From assembly GCF_002554795.1 (NCBI RefSeq), contig NZ_PDEQ01000004.1, positions 1 to 64,000 on the forward strand: 64,000 nt of DNA, read 5' to 3'. The notes beneath the pieces are model-generated. The model was given only the letters and a program-made list of their open reading frames with translations, did no database searches and was not told the origin of the DNA. The number at the start of each line of letters is the position of its first letter. Within the stretch, counting starts at the first letter, position 1. This document shows positions 36,122 through 44,656 of the stretch, one piece after another. The position numbers were made by a program, and so were the translations under genes. Origin of the DNA: Longibacter salinarum (GTDB lineage: Bacteria > Bacteroidota > Rhodothermia > Rhodothermales > Salinibacteraceae).

Positions 36122-36124
36122 TGA

Positions 36125-37114
36125 TCAGCGCTTCACCGTTTCGAGGTTCTGTGCAAACGCACCCGCCTCCTCCTCCAGCCGCGCCCGGGCCTCGAGTCCG
36201 TCTCGCCATTCGTCCGGAAACGCCTTCCAGCCGTGGAGTGCCCCCAGTAGTGCGCCGAGCATTGCTCCGTGCGTATCGGCATCCCCACCGACGTTGATGC
36301 TCGACAGCAGCGTATTCTCCAGAAGATGCGGCCGTCGCACGAACATCGCGCAGGCGTACGGCCACGCCTCGTCCGCCCGAACGCCGGCGCCGCCACAGAG
36401 GTCGCGCATGTCGAGCGGAAATTCGTCCAGGTGCATGCGCAGTCGTTCGAGTCGGTCGGAGACGCGCCGGTCCGAGTCGCCATCTCCCGACACGCTGTTT
36501 TCGGCGTAGATGACGTGCTCGATCAGGTCCTTCCAGAACGACTCTTTGTCGAACGTCTCCACGTCTGCCTCTATGGCGAGAGCGACCGCCCGAGCCTGCC
36601 CATAGCCGGCCGCAAGGGAAGCCGGGTGCCGATGCGTCACGGACAGCACCGGGATGATTGCATCCAGGGCTTCATCCCTTGACGCTCCGGTGCACGCCCA
36701 CCACACCCCGAGAGGCGCAGCACGCATCGCCGCTCCGTTCGTCGGATTGTTCGCGCTTCCGGATGTATCTGGGGACACACCCTCCGCGAGCCGATCAATG
36801 GCTGCTTTCGTCGTCGGCCCCCAGCGCCGTGCATCATCGCGAAGCACAACATACTGCGTTGCCACTGCCTGCGGCCAGGTCGCTGGCTCAACATTGGAGG
36901 CCAGCGCCCGAACGAGCGCAAACGTCATCTGCGTATCGTCCGTCCACTGCCCGGCGTCGAGATCTTTTCGCTGCTCATCATCCCGATATTCCTTGACACC
37001 CTTGTAGTAGGTCCGGACATTCTGATGACTGATGCCTTCAATCGGCATCCCAAGGGCGTCACCGACGGCGGTGCCGAGACACGTACCGAGAATGCGGTCG
37101 GGGGAGCAAGCCAT
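36125..37114 (-). CDS. ADP-ribosylglycohydrolase family protein
   Basis: 329 residues of the DraG/ARH all-helical fold. N-terminal GTCLGTAVGDALGMPIEG, metal-binding GQWTDDTQMTFALVRAL (about 58-73), PLGVWW, THRHPASLAAGYGQA, and the second metal site NVGGDADTHGAMLGALLGALHG (about 287-308) give both magnesium sites of the family. Such enzymes remove ADP-ribose from proteins, nucleic acids or small molecules. No ADP-ribosyltransferase or nitrogenase-linked gene is nearby, so the target is unknown. Start ATG 37114. Confidence 0.9.
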   Translation of the reverse strand: MACSPDRILGTCLGTAVGDALGMPIEGISHQNVRTYYKGVKEYRDDEQRKDLDAGQWTDDTQMTFALVRALASNVEPATWPQAVATQYVVLRDDARRWGPTTKAAIDRLAEGVSPDTSGSANNPTNGAAMRAAPLGVWWACTGASRDEALDAIIPVLSVTHRHPASLAAGYGQARAVALAIEADVETFDKESFWKDLIEHVIYAENSVSGDGDSDRRVSDRLERLRMHLDEFPLDMRDLCGGAGVRADEAWPYACAMFVRRPHLLENTLLSSINVGGDADTHGAMLGALLGALHGWKAFPDEWRDGLEARARLEEEAGAFAQNLETVKR

Positions 37115-37266
37115 ATAATCGGGTCGTCATTCTGATGAGCGGAGCGAAAAAAAGCGGGCGCCGAACAAACATCGACGCCGGATTTCCGGTGGGTGTGGAT
37201 CCGTGGTCGGCGTAAGCCGTGTGTGTCGAGCGCTGCGTGCTACCTGTCATCACCAACGGACGCTAC

Positions 37267-37935
37267 ATGAACTGGATTCGCGGGGCCTGGGCCGTTTTCC
37301 GCAAAGATCTTCGTACGGAGCTTCGTAGCCGGTACGCGGTGAACGTTCTGCTCATGTTCGTCCTGTCGGCCCTCCTGCTCGTTCTGTTTGCGATCGGACA
37401 AGAAACGGTCAGTGAACGGGTTCAGTCCGCTCTCCTCTGGATCGTCATCCTGTTTTCGGCCTCGATCGGGCTCGGACGGTCGTTCGTCTCGGAGGAAGAG
37501 ACGGGGACCATGCTACTCCTGCAGCTCAACACGCGGGCAAGTATGGTCTTCGCCGGTAAGCTTCTCTACACGCTCGTTCTGGTGCTTGGTCTCAACACCG
37601 TGGCCGTCCTCGTCTTTCTCCTCATTCTCGGGATTCCCGTTCGATCGCCCGGTCTACTGGCGGCGACCCTTGCCCTCGGCGCGCTGGGACTTTCCGGAGC
37701 CACCACGCTGCTTGCAGCGCTCATCGCCCGGGCTGCGCGAAGCGGACCTCTGCTTCCCGTTCTGCTCTTACCCTTGTTGGTCCCGCTTCTCCTCTCGGCC
37801 GTGACAGCCACAAGGAAGGCCATTCTCGGCGTCGAGTGGGCCGCTGCCGAAAGCGAACTGATGACCCTGATCGGATTCGCCGGGGCAACCATCTCTGCTG
37901 CCACCCTCCTCTTCGATTACGTCTGGACGGACTGA
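37267..37935 (+). CDS. ccmB: Cytochrome c maturation heme exporter subunit CcmB
   Basis: 222 residues with six membrane helices. The N-terminal WAVFRKDLRTELRSRYAVN and EEETGTMLLLQLNTRASMVFAGKLLY match CcmB, the permease of the CcmAB transporter that releases holo-CcmE in System I cytochrome c assembly. The ATPase ccmA is not adjacent: the upstream gene points the other way. The start MNWIRGAW at 37267 fits the family; an in-frame GTG start at 37219 would add 16 residues. A heptad array begins 3 bases after its stop, and ccmC follows 454 bp later. Confidence 0.92.
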   Translation: MNWIRGAWAVFRKDLRTELRSRYAVNVLLMFVLSALLLVLFAIGQETVSERVQSALLWIVILFSASIGLGRSFVSEEETGTMLLLQLNTRASMVFAGKLLYTLVLVLGLNTVAVLVFLLILGIPVRSPGLLAATLALGALGLSGATTLLAALIARAARSGPLLPVLLLPLLVPLLLSAVTATRKAILGVEWAAAESELMTLIGFAGATISAATLLFDYVWTD

Positions 37936-37937
37936 AA

Positions 37938-37970
37938 GAAGTTCAGAGTTCAAGGTTCAGAGTTCAAGGT
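37938..37970 (+). repeat. Heptad array GTTCARR downstream of ccmB
   Basis: Units GTTCAGA, GTTCAAG, GTTCAGA, GTTCAAG, GTT follow each other without gaps, starting 3 bases past the ccmB stop codon. Same family as arrays at 38236, 46993 and 49270. Confidence 0.85.
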
Positions 37971-38235
37971 TGGGAAGGACGTTGTCGTCTTCAATTGACG
38001 AAGTTGGCCTGCTCTTTCGTCGTGCCTGTAACCAAATTCTTATCGGATTTCGGTATCTCACACATCATTGTTTGCGCCGCGGAGGCGGAAGACTCTACTG
38101 TATGGTGACAGCCTTCGCAGAAAAGACAGCAACCGTTACACAGAGGCTAACCATACTCCAGTACGTAGCAGTTCGGTGTAAATCAGGATGGCTCGAAGCT
38201 AAAACAATTGCCGATACGACTCACGTACCCGGGAA

Positions 38236-38300
38236 GCACCCATTGAACTCTGAACGCTGAACCCTGAACTCTGAACCTTCCCTACCTGAACCCTGAACTG
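38236..38300 (-). repeat. Heptad array, inverted, upstream of ccmC
   Basis: On the plus strand units read TGAACTC, TGAACGC, TGAACCC, TGAACTC, TGAACCT, then a second short run TGAACCC, TGAACTG. Reverse complement gives GTTCANN units. It faces the array at 37938, so the two could form a long stem. Confidence 0.85.
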
Positions 38301-38389
38301 TATTATTTTTTCAAGCCGGGTGCGGACACTTTGAGTTGCCTTGACGTTGCCAATACATCAAGCATCTTTCTCCGGCCCGCCGGATCGAT

Positions 38390-39124
38390 ATGGCGACATC
38401 TTCTCCCGCTTCCCCATCTCCCGTCGCTGACGTTGGATCGCGTATGTACACGGCGGTTCGCGTGTTTGTGACGCTAACGCTTACGTACGTCATCGTGGCC
38501 GGTCTGCTCGGCACAATCCCGCAGATGTCGATCCTGGAAGAGACAGCGCGGAACCTTTATTTCCACGTCCCGATGTGGTTTTCGCTGATGGGACTGACGG
38601 TTGTCTCCGCCTACCACTCGTTCCGCTTTCTTCAGACGAGAGATCTGCTCCGGGACGTACGCGCACGTGAAGCGGCTCGCGTTGCGATGCTTTTCGGCCT
38701 GATCGGTATCGTGACGGGTATGATGTGGGCGCGATTCACGTGGTACGAGGGCACGAACAAATGGTGGAACTTCGACCCGAAGCAGTCGATGGCCGCGATC
38801 CTACTTCTCATCTATGGCGCGTATTTTGTTCTGCGCTCAGGCATCGATATTGTGGAGAAGCGAGGTCGCATCGCAGCCGTCTATAATCTGTTCGCCGTGG
38901 TGACGATGCCCTTCCTACTGTACGTGCTTCCGAGACAGATGGACAGTCTTCATCCCGGTGCAGAGGGAAGCCCGGCGTTTAGCCAGACAGACCTCGCCCC
39001 GGCGATGCGCTGGATCTTCTACCCGGCCGTCCTCGGTTTCTTTGGCCTGGCCTGGTGGATCTACACACAGCGCGTTCGGGTCGCATGGCTTGAGGAAGAC
39101 GCCCGTGATGAACCCGAACTGTAA
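38390..39124 (+). CDS. ccmC: Cytochrome c maturation protein CcmC
   Basis: 244 residues with six membrane helices. The tryptophan-rich heme-handling segment appears as RFTWYEGTNKWWNFDPKQSMAAILLLIYGAY (quoted in part: KWWNFDPKQ), and conserved His occur in NLYFHVPMWFS (near 60) and LHPGAEG (near 187), the expected axial ligands. CcmC transfers heme to CcmE at the periplasmic face. It starts a tightly spaced operon with the ccmD-like gene (42 bp) and ccmE (53 bp). Confidence 0.9.
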   Translation: MATSSPASPSPVADVGSRMYTAVRVFVTLTLTYVIVAGLLGTIPQMSILEETARNLYFHVPMWFSLMGLTVVSAYHSFRFLQTRDLLRDVRAREAARVAMLFGLIGIVTGMMWARFTWYEGTNKWWNFDPKQSMAAILLLIYGAYFVLRSGIDIVEKRGRIAAVYNLFAVVTMPFLLYVLPRQMDSLHPGAEGSPAFSQTDLAPAMRWIFYPAVLGFFGLAWWIYTQRVRVAWLEEDARDEPEL

Positions 39125-39166
39125 GATCACCCCGCCCGTCTTTCTGCGCGCGACATCCCCTGTTCG

Positions 39167-39520
39167 ATGACGATCACCCCCCTTCCGGCCTCCGCCGTCC
39201 CTCATACGCTTCCGTATGTGAGACTCGATGCTGCGTCGAACGCTCGTCTACAGATATCTGCAGAACAGGACAGCGCGACGACAGCACGGAGCGCACAAGC
39301 GACCACGCAGGACTCCTCCGCGTACGACTCCGTCTGGACCGCCGAGACGGAGATCCCCACGAAACAGCCCCAAGGATTCGAGCAGACGATGATCGCTGAC
39401 GGCAAAATCCTCGTTGTCCTCGCCGTGGTATTGATCATCTGGTTCGCGATTCTCGGCTTTCTTTTCCGAACGGACCGACGGATTACCTCACTGGAACGCG
39501 AGATCGAACAGGACCGTTAA
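39167..39520 (+). CDS. CcmD family protein with N-terminal extension
   Basis: 117 residues. The C-terminal part (about 72-117) matches the short CcmD family of Bacteroidota: FEQTMIADGKILVVLAVVL, one membrane helix, then FRTDRRITSLEREIEQ. CcmD helps holo-CcmE leave the CcmABC complex. CcmD proteins are usually 40-80 residues; residues 1-70 here are polar, Ser/Thr/Ala-rich and of unknown meaning, and a later start (M75) is possible. Position between ccmC and ccmE supports the assignment. Confidence 0.78.
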   Translation: MTITPLPASAVPHTLPYVRLDAASNARLQISAEQDSATTARSAQATTQDSSAYDSVWTAETEIPTKQPQGFEQTMIADGKILVVLAVVLIIWFAILGFLFRTDRRITSLEREIEQDR

Positions 39521-39573
39521 GTTTTTGCTGTCTGACCCGGCGGCTTTTCATTCCGCATCACCCCATTTCTACC

Positions 39574-39993
39574 ATGAAGATCAAAACCATCCTCGGCGTC
39601 GTCGCCATCATCGCATTCGGCGGAATGCTGTTCGCCAACTTCGGTTCTCAGGTCGGCGGGTATCAGAACTTCGCCAAGGCCGAAGCGACCGGGACGCGTG
39701 CGCACGTCGTGGGTACGTGGGCTGAAGATATGCCGACGCGCTACGACCGGCAGCAGAACGTGTTTATCTTCCACATGCGCGACAAAGAGGGAACGATCCA
39801 GCGCGTTCGGTACGCCAATCCGAAGCCGGCGAATTTTGAGGAGGCCGAGCAGCTGGTCGTGGAAGGATACGCAGGCGATGATGCCTTTGTCGCGGAAAGC
39901 ATCCTGGTGAAATGCCCGTCGAAGTACAACGACGCACGCGGGCTGAAAGGAAAAGAGGCAAGCAACGCGCCGTCCTCGACGTCCGCTCAATAA
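39574..39993 (+). CDS. ccmE: Cytochrome c maturation heme chaperone CcmE, CxxxY type
   Basis: 139 residues: N-terminal membrane anchor (about 3-22), then the OB-fold domain (RAHVVGTWAE, QNVFIFHMRDKEGTIQRVRY, VVEGYAGDDAFVAESILVKCPSKY). In classical CcmE the heme is bound by His in HDENY; here the equivalent position is Cys114 with Tyr118 (CPSKY), the CxxxY variant described for some archaea and bacteria with a modified System I that lacks CcmH. The C-terminal tail (120-139) is polar. It follows the ccmD-like gene by 53 bp. Confidence 0.92.
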   Translation: MKIKTILGVVAIIAFGGMLFANFGSQVGGYQNFAKAEATGTRAHVVGTWAEDMPTRYDRQQNVFIFHMRDKEGTIQRVRYANPKPANFEEAEQLVVEGYAGDDAFVAESILVKCPSKYNDARGLKGKEASNAPSSTSAQ

Positions 39994-40042
39994 CCCCAGT
40001 CGTTGCGCTCTGCTTCGTTCGCTAGACCTGCCCTCCTGCCGA

Positions 40043-40474
40043 ATGCCTCGGTCGCTCCTCGTATCGGGCATCCTCGGTGTATGGCTCCTCCTTTGCTCTC
40101 CCTCGGTCCTCGCCCAGCCTGTGGCTACGTCCTCTCCCCTACAGCCCTGCCCTGATTCACCAAATTGCGAGCTCACGCAGCGATCGTACGAGACGGATCC
40201 GGACACGCTCTTCGCTGCTGCCGTAACGGCGCTCGATGATCTCGGCCCGGCCGACCTGGACGTAAACGACGACGCCCGGCGTGCTCACGCCGTCTATCGC
40301 GTGGTCCTCATCTTCAAGGATGATGTGCACATCGCCGTCACGTCGGAAGGCGAGTCGGGCAGCACGCTCCACATCCGGAGCGCAAGCCGGGTTGGCCACA
40401 GTGATCTTGGTGTAAATGCGCGTCGGGTTGAGCGCTTCTTCGAGGCACTCGAATCTGCGCTTCCTGAGGAATGA
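40043..40474 (+). CDS. DUF1499 domain protein with signal peptide
   Basis: 143 residues. A signal peptide ends around SVLAQP; the DUF1499 hallmark CPDSPNC begins at about residue 36, and the domain continues to IRSASRVGHSDLGVNARRVERFFEAL, whose SASRVGHSDLGVNRRR-like block is conserved in the family. Function unknown; exported. It trails ccmE by 49 bp and ends at a terminator, so it is probably the last gene of the ccm transcript, though a role in cytochrome maturation is not established. Confidence 0.87.
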   Translation: MPRSLLVSGILGVWLLLCSPSVLAQPVATSSPLQPCPDSPNCELTQRSYETDPDTLFAAAVTALDDLGPADLDVNDDARRAHAVYRVVLIFKDDVHIAVTSEGESGSTLHIRSASRVGHSDLGVNARRVERFFEALESALPEE

Positions 40475-40504
40475 CCGGTCTTGCACCCAGAATTATCGTC
40501 ATGA

Positions 40505-40538
40505 AAAAGGCTCTCCAGACCGAATCTGGAGGGCCTTT
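40505..40538 (+). terminator. Intrinsic terminator after the ccm-DUF1499 cluster
   Basis: Stem AAAAGGCtCTCCAGA with its complement around a five-base loop, followed by TTTTG; 30 bases after the DUF1499 stop codon. The A-rich left arm could make it bidirectional. Confidence 0.88.
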
Positions 40539-40603
40539 TGTCGTGTTACGCGTCCGCGAGTCGTTCCCGGTCCGCGTGACAACGATTTTGCGTGACGGCT
40601 GCT

Positions 40604-41062
40604 TCAGTCGTCGGCCGGCATGGAGGAGTCGAGGCGCCAGAAGGAGCGTCCCTCCCCGTCCGGCGTCGTTGAACTGCGGCGACGCGGCTTGGCACGGGTG
40701 TAGGACCCGACGGTGTCTATCGGAGCCTGAAGCACATCGGCATGGAAGAATTTCAACGCGTCGAGGGCCTGTTCCTGATCGGCCGGGGAGATCCCGGGGC
40801 GTCGGGCCAGGTGCGTGAGAAACGCGGATACGTGCTTCGAGTCGAGAAGGCCCAGCGGCTTGGTCTGGTAAAATCGCACGTAGCGCTCGATCCAGTTGAC
40901 GTACGCCGGCTCAAGGTGCGGCTTTCGATCTCGTTTACGATAGGCGGACCGGACGATACGCAGGAGCTGCGGCAAGTCGCGGAGGGATGCTGAGACGGAG
41001 CGCAATGTTTCGATCATGGACCGCTCGTCCTCGTGCAGAGCCGGGTTCAATGATTCACTCAT
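40604..41062 (-). CDS. Orphan phage-integrase N-terminal SAM-like (core-binding) domain protein
   Basis: 152 residues. About residues 30-112 match the SAM-like core-binding domain of tyrosine recombinases of the integron-integrase type: RDRKPHLEPAYVNWIERYV, FLTHLARRPGISPADQEQAL and DALKFFHADVL. The catalytic domain (R-H-R-Y) is absent, and the 125 bp downstream contain only a terminator, so this is not a simple frameshift of a full integrase. The C-terminus is basic then acidic (TRAKPRRRSS). It might be a domesticated DNA-binding protein, an integrase regulator or a remnant. No attachment site or cassette array was seen nearby. Confidence 0.8.
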   Translation of the reverse strand: MSESLNPALHEDERSMIETLRSVSASLRDLPQLLRIVRSAYRKRDRKPHLEPAYVNWIERYVRFYQTKPLGLLDSKHVSAFLTHLARRPGISPADQEQALDALKFFHADVLQAPIDTVGSYTRAKPRRRSSTTPDGEGRSFWRLDSSMPADD

Positions 41063-41292
41063 AAGAATGCGGGGTGGATGGACGAGGGGGGAAGACTTCG
41101 ATCCGGAGGAAAATCAGGGACTGATCACGAATGAAGCTACGATACGGGTTTGGGCAACCCTGTAGTGATTGGCGCATGTCCGCGTAAGCACCTCTATCCC
41201 CGGTTTTGCTCCGCCAATCTCTCCATGCTCGTCCTTTCATTGGTGTCTGCCCTCAAAGATGGAGCAGTGAACCTGGCAACCACCGCCAACGC

Positions 41293-41342
41293 AGAAACGC
41301 TCCCGCCTGGGCCCGAAGGTGGCGGAAGCGTTCGTCGTATGT
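41293..41342 (-). terminator. Terminator after the T9SS-type gene
   Basis: Arms AACGCT-c-CCGCC and GGCGG-a-AGCGTT pair around a 13-base loop; the minus strand continues GTTTCTG. It lies 20 bases past the stop codon at 41362. Confidence 0.75.
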
Positions 41343-41361
41343 CGATTGTGGAGATGGTCTC

Positions 41362-42713
41362 CTATCGAACGACGGAAATCCGCTGGACATCATTGCCCAT
41401 GTTCGACGTGGTACGGATGAAGTACGTGCCGCTCGGAATCCCGTCGGCATCGATATCGACGACTTTCGTCCGCCCAGAGTTCACCGTCCCCGTGTACAGT
41501 GTCTGAACGCGCTGACCAAGGAGGTTGAAGAGTTCGACCTTGATCGGCGATGCTGTTTCCGCGCTGATGCTAACAGACGCGGCACGCGCAATCGGATGCG
41601 GCGAGACCCTTGAGACGGCAAGACCATTGACCCCGATGTCAAGCGAGATGGCCTCGCTGAGATCGGACGCCCCATCCATGTCGAACTGGCGGAGACGGAA
41701 CTGGTGCGTACCCGGTGCGAGGTCGCGCACCGTAAACTGGTAGTCCGTCTGCTGCGTGGTGGTCCCCTGCCCTTCGACCGAGCCTACTGTTGCGAATCCG
41801 GCGCCGGGAGCCGCGTGCTCAATCACGAAGCGGTCGTTGTTCGTCTCGGACAGGGTCTTCCACGAGAGGATGGCGTTCCGGCCGTTCGGTAGGACATCGA
41901 AGGCCGAGAGTTCGACGGGAAGCTGCGATTCAACCGTGTGATACGGTCCACCCGAATACGTGTCGAACGATGCATTGAAGCCCGGCTGACTCGACCCTGT
42001 GTAATCGCCAGGAACAGTCTCGTTTGAAAAGAAGGCGCTACTGCTCACAACAACGGCGAAGACCTGAACATACATATCGCTCGTCGCACCGAACTCAGAA
42101 AATGGGATGGCAAGTTCGATGCCTGTGTCACTTCCACCCGAATTGTCCGTTGCGAACGTAAATGTCGCACCGCCGGGCCCGTACCCGTCGCGGACGTTCC
42201 GGATTGATCCATCGAACCGACGTATGTAGCGGCTGGAGTACCGCCTATGACGTTTGCTGCATCAAAATAGACGTCCGTATTTGAACTGCCAGTGTTGAAT
42301 GCATACATCGCATCCACGTCGAAAGCGGCCGAAAAGTCAGTGCCACCACTACCACCGATGTAGTGCCCTCCTCCGGAAACCGCCAGCGCGGTGCCAGCCG
42401 CCCGGCCATCCGGGGCACCGGGGCCTAGAATATTGATCCAGACTCCGATCCCGTCGCTGGTTGACGTGGACATTGCTCCGACGATCCCGAGGTACAACAT
42501 ATCATTGGACGAGTCGGCGTACTTCACGATCTTCTGAACATCCGTTCCGTTACTAAAGCTGTTATTACTGTTTTGCTTCGTTCCAATCTCCGTGTATTGC
42601 ACATCCGTCAGGTCTCCATCCACTGTTGGTTGTGCGGAAACTGAAAGCACTCCCGAAAACAGTACGCCGAGCACGACGAGCCCGGCTGTCCAAATCGTAT
42701 CGAGTCGAATCAT
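41362..42713 (-). pseudogene. Secreted protein with C-terminal T9SS-type sorting region, interrupted by a -1 frameshift
   Basis: Two overlapping frames together make one protein of about 450 residues. Part 1 (42713 downwards) has a signal peptide ending LSVSAQP and a beta-rich domain (VDGDLTDVQYTEIG, YLGIVGAMS). Near 42213-42230 the sense continues in another frame (FDGSIRNVRDGYGPGGATF, then DTGIELAIPFSEFG), running into part 2 with LPVELSAFDVLPNGRNAILSW and a C-terminal sorting region (VELFNLLGQRVQTLYTG, GIPSGTYFIRT). One missing base explains the break; a sequencing error is equally possible. If intact it would be exported by the type IX secretion system. An AAGGGGGG tract precedes the ATG. 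Confidence 0.75.
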
Positions 42714-43102
42714 AGTCCCCCCTTATTCTCTGAGTTGATGTTCGCGAACGTGCAAGTGCACCCAAAGCACTACGCACGAAAATATTTAGAATGATTGAAG
42801 TCTCGCGGATTATGGAGGAAATGTCAAATGTTCTAATAAGGGGAATCCATCCGTCGACGGCATTCAGCGTGTAGTCGAGCGTCGCCCGTTTTTCGTGGCC
42901 GGACGGGGCCGCGGGGCGTGGCGGCAAACGGTTTGGCCGAACACCAACGACGAACCGGCCCCGCGGAAGCAGGCGGCCCGGCAGAACGGTGGGCGGAGCA
43001 CCCTGTCCGGGCCTCCTGAGGCAGTTATATTTTCACCTATAAAAAAGCCTCCCGGGGCACAGGAGCCACGGGAGGCATAACGACTCAGTGACCGAGTGAG
43101 CA
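42714..43102. other. 389-bp gap with the mgtE terminator
   Basis: Apart from the terminator at 43041-43076 nothing was recognised; the half nearest the T9SS-type gene is AT-rich and presumably holds its promoter. Confidence 0.5.
43041..43076 (-). terminator. Intrinsic terminator after mgtE
   Basis: On the minus strand stem GCCTCCCG/CGGGAGGC with a 14-base loop is followed by six Ts, 27 bases after the mgtE stop codon. Confidence 0.9.
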
Positions 43103-44494
43103 TCAGAGATAAATGTACGACGCGATCAGAAAGTAGACGGTGAGGCCGAGGATGTCGTTGAGAGTGGTGACGAACGGCCCCATGGCGCTCGCGGGGTCGA
43201 TGCCGAACCGGGTGAGGATGAAGGGAATGAGGGCGCCATTCGTCGTGGCCATGACACTGATCGTGAGCATCGTCAGGCCGAGGGTAGCGACCAGCAGACT
43301 CGGGTCGCCCAGGTCAAAGACGGCGACGGCCGTGCACAGAAGGGCAGCAACGACCGCCCCGTTGACCATGGCAACGGCCACCTCTTTGCCCACGCGGCGG
43401 AAGATGTCGTCCACCCAGAGCTCGCCGCTGCTGAGGCCCTGAACGGCAATCGCCGCGCTTTGAACCGCGGCATTCCCGCCCATGGCGGTGACGATTGGTA
43501 TGAACGTGGCGAGCACGACGGCCTGCTGCAGTGCGCCTTCGAACGTCGTGATCACGCTCCCGGACAGTCCGGAGCCGATGAGCCCGACGATGAGCCAGGG
43601 CAGACGGCCGCGGCTGATCCGGAAGATGGTATCGGACGTGCCCTCATCGCCCGTCAGACCACTCATGATCTGGATGTCCTCTTCGGCCTCGTCGCGAATA
43701 ACGTCCACGACGTCATCGATGGTGATGCGACCCATGAGGCGTCCGTGCTCGTCCAGCACCGGAACGGACACGAGGTCGTAGCGCTGCACGATCCGGCCAA
43801 CCTCCTCCTGATCGACGCCGGTGGTGACGGAGATGAAGTCCGTTTCCATGACGTCGCGCACGAGGACGTCGGCGGGCGACAGCAGCAGTTGCTTCAATGA
43901 AAGGACGCCAACGAGGGTGCCGTCGGACTCGGTGACGTATGCCGTGTACAGTTCGTCGACCTCTTCGGACGAGCGCCGGACCTGCTCGGTGGCTTCCGCA
44001 AAGGTCCACCCCGGGCGAATGGCGACGAACTCGCGGGCCATGAGCCCACCGGCCGTCTCCTCGCCGTAGTCGAGCAGTTCGGTGAGGTCCTCGGTGTCCT
44101 CGAGCGTCGGTAGGAGGTCGAGCGCCATCTCCTCCGGCAAGTCGGCCAGGACATCGGCTGCGTCATCGGTGTCCAACGCGTCGAGGAGCTGCGTCAGGCT
44201 GTGCTGCGGCAGGTCTTCGAGCAGGGAGGCACGGAACGTGTCCTCGAGCTCGGCGACGGTGTCTCCGGCCGTCTCCGGGGGCAGCCAGCGCAGGAGCCGA
44301 CGCGCTTCATCAAACGGCAGGTGCCGCAGCAGGAGCGCGATGTCGGCCGGGTACAGGTCGGCGATCAGGTTGAGCACCATGCCGCGCTGCCCGTGCGAGA
44401 GGAGCGCAGTAAAATCGTCGACGACGCCGGCATCGACCTCGAGGAGTCCGGCGGGACGGTCTTCGGTAGGAGTGTCGGGCGCGGCGGAGGGCAT
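43103..44494 (-). CDS. mgtE: Magnesium transporter MgtE
   Basis: 463 residues. Order: helical MgtE N-domain (about 20-135, with repeated LPxEEMALDLLPTLEDTED-like acidic helices), tandem CBS domains (about 140-265, VRDVMETDFISVTTG and LMGRITIDDVVDVI), a plug helix, and five C-terminal membrane helices with MGGNAAVQSAAIAVQGL and MATTNGALIPFILTRFGIDPA. The cytoplasmic domains sense magnesium and gate the channel. Length and order are typical. It is monocistronic with its own terminator. Confidence 0.95.
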   Translation of the reverse strand: MPSAAPDTPTEDRPAGLLEVDAGVVDDFTALLSHGQRGMVLNLIADLYPADIALLLRHLPFDEARRLLRWLPPETAGDTVAELEDTFRASLLEDLPQHSLTQLLDALDTDDAADVLADLPEEMALDLLPTLEDTEDLTELLDYGEETAGGLMAREFVAIRPGWTFAEATEQVRRSSEEVDELYTAYVTESDGTLVGVLSLKQLLLSPADVLVRDVMETDFISVTTGVDQEEVGRIVQRYDLVSVPVLDEHGRLMGRITIDDVVDVIRDEAEEDIQIMSGLTGDEGTSDTIFRISRGRLPWLIVGLIGSGLSGSVITTFEGALQQAVVLATFIPIVTAMGGNAAVQSAAIAVQGLSSGELWVDDIFRRVGKEVAVAMVNGAVVAALLCTAVAVFDLGDPSLLVATLGLTMLTISVMATTNGALIPFILTRFGIDPASAMGPFVTTLNDILGLTVYFLIASYIYL

Positions 44495-44570
44495 GCGGAG
44501 GAGCGGTTGGGACGTGTTGCCGGATTTGAGATGCTGTGCTGAGCCTGGACGGTGGTGCTATCTTCTTGTA

Positions 44571-44594
44571 GCGGGTCGACTGCGGTCGACCCGT
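44571..44594. repeat. Hairpin repeat GGGTCGAC..GTCGACCC, copy 1
   Basis: A perfect 8-bp stem with a TGCG loop (44573-44592). A diverged copy lies 88 bp further at 44657-44684. No T-run follows, so it is not an obvious terminator. Confidence 0.6.
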
Positions 44595-44656
44595 ACTTGG
44601 ATTGAAGCGAGTGCGCTCGGGGAAAAACCGGAATCAGGCGAAAAAAGGTAAGCGGT

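Larger units (their letters stand above)
37936..38389. other. 454-bp gap splitting ccmB and ccmC, bounded by inverted heptad arrays
   Basis: The left array (37938-37970) and right array (38236-38292) are inverted relative to each other and enclose about 265 bp of lower GC content. Open frames cross the insert but resemble no protein that I know. The arrangement looks like an inserted unit in an otherwise compact ccm cluster. Confidence 0.5.

Noticed and set aside
37970-38260. Frame of 96 codons inside the insert between ccmB and ccmC, considered as a four-helix-bundle (S23-type) protein
   Set aside because: The conserved RRA..SIPSNIAEG block is not present in any frame; only the repeat-bounded setting was suggestive.
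42045-42713. Reading the first frame of the T9SS-type gene as a complete 222-residue protein
   Set aside because: Its last 40 residues turn basic and random while the protein sense clearly continues in the neighbouring frame.
41362-42713. Programmed -1 frameshifting in the T9SS-type gene
   Set aside because: No slippery heptamer (X XXY YYZ) or downstream pseudoknot is seen at 42213-42230.
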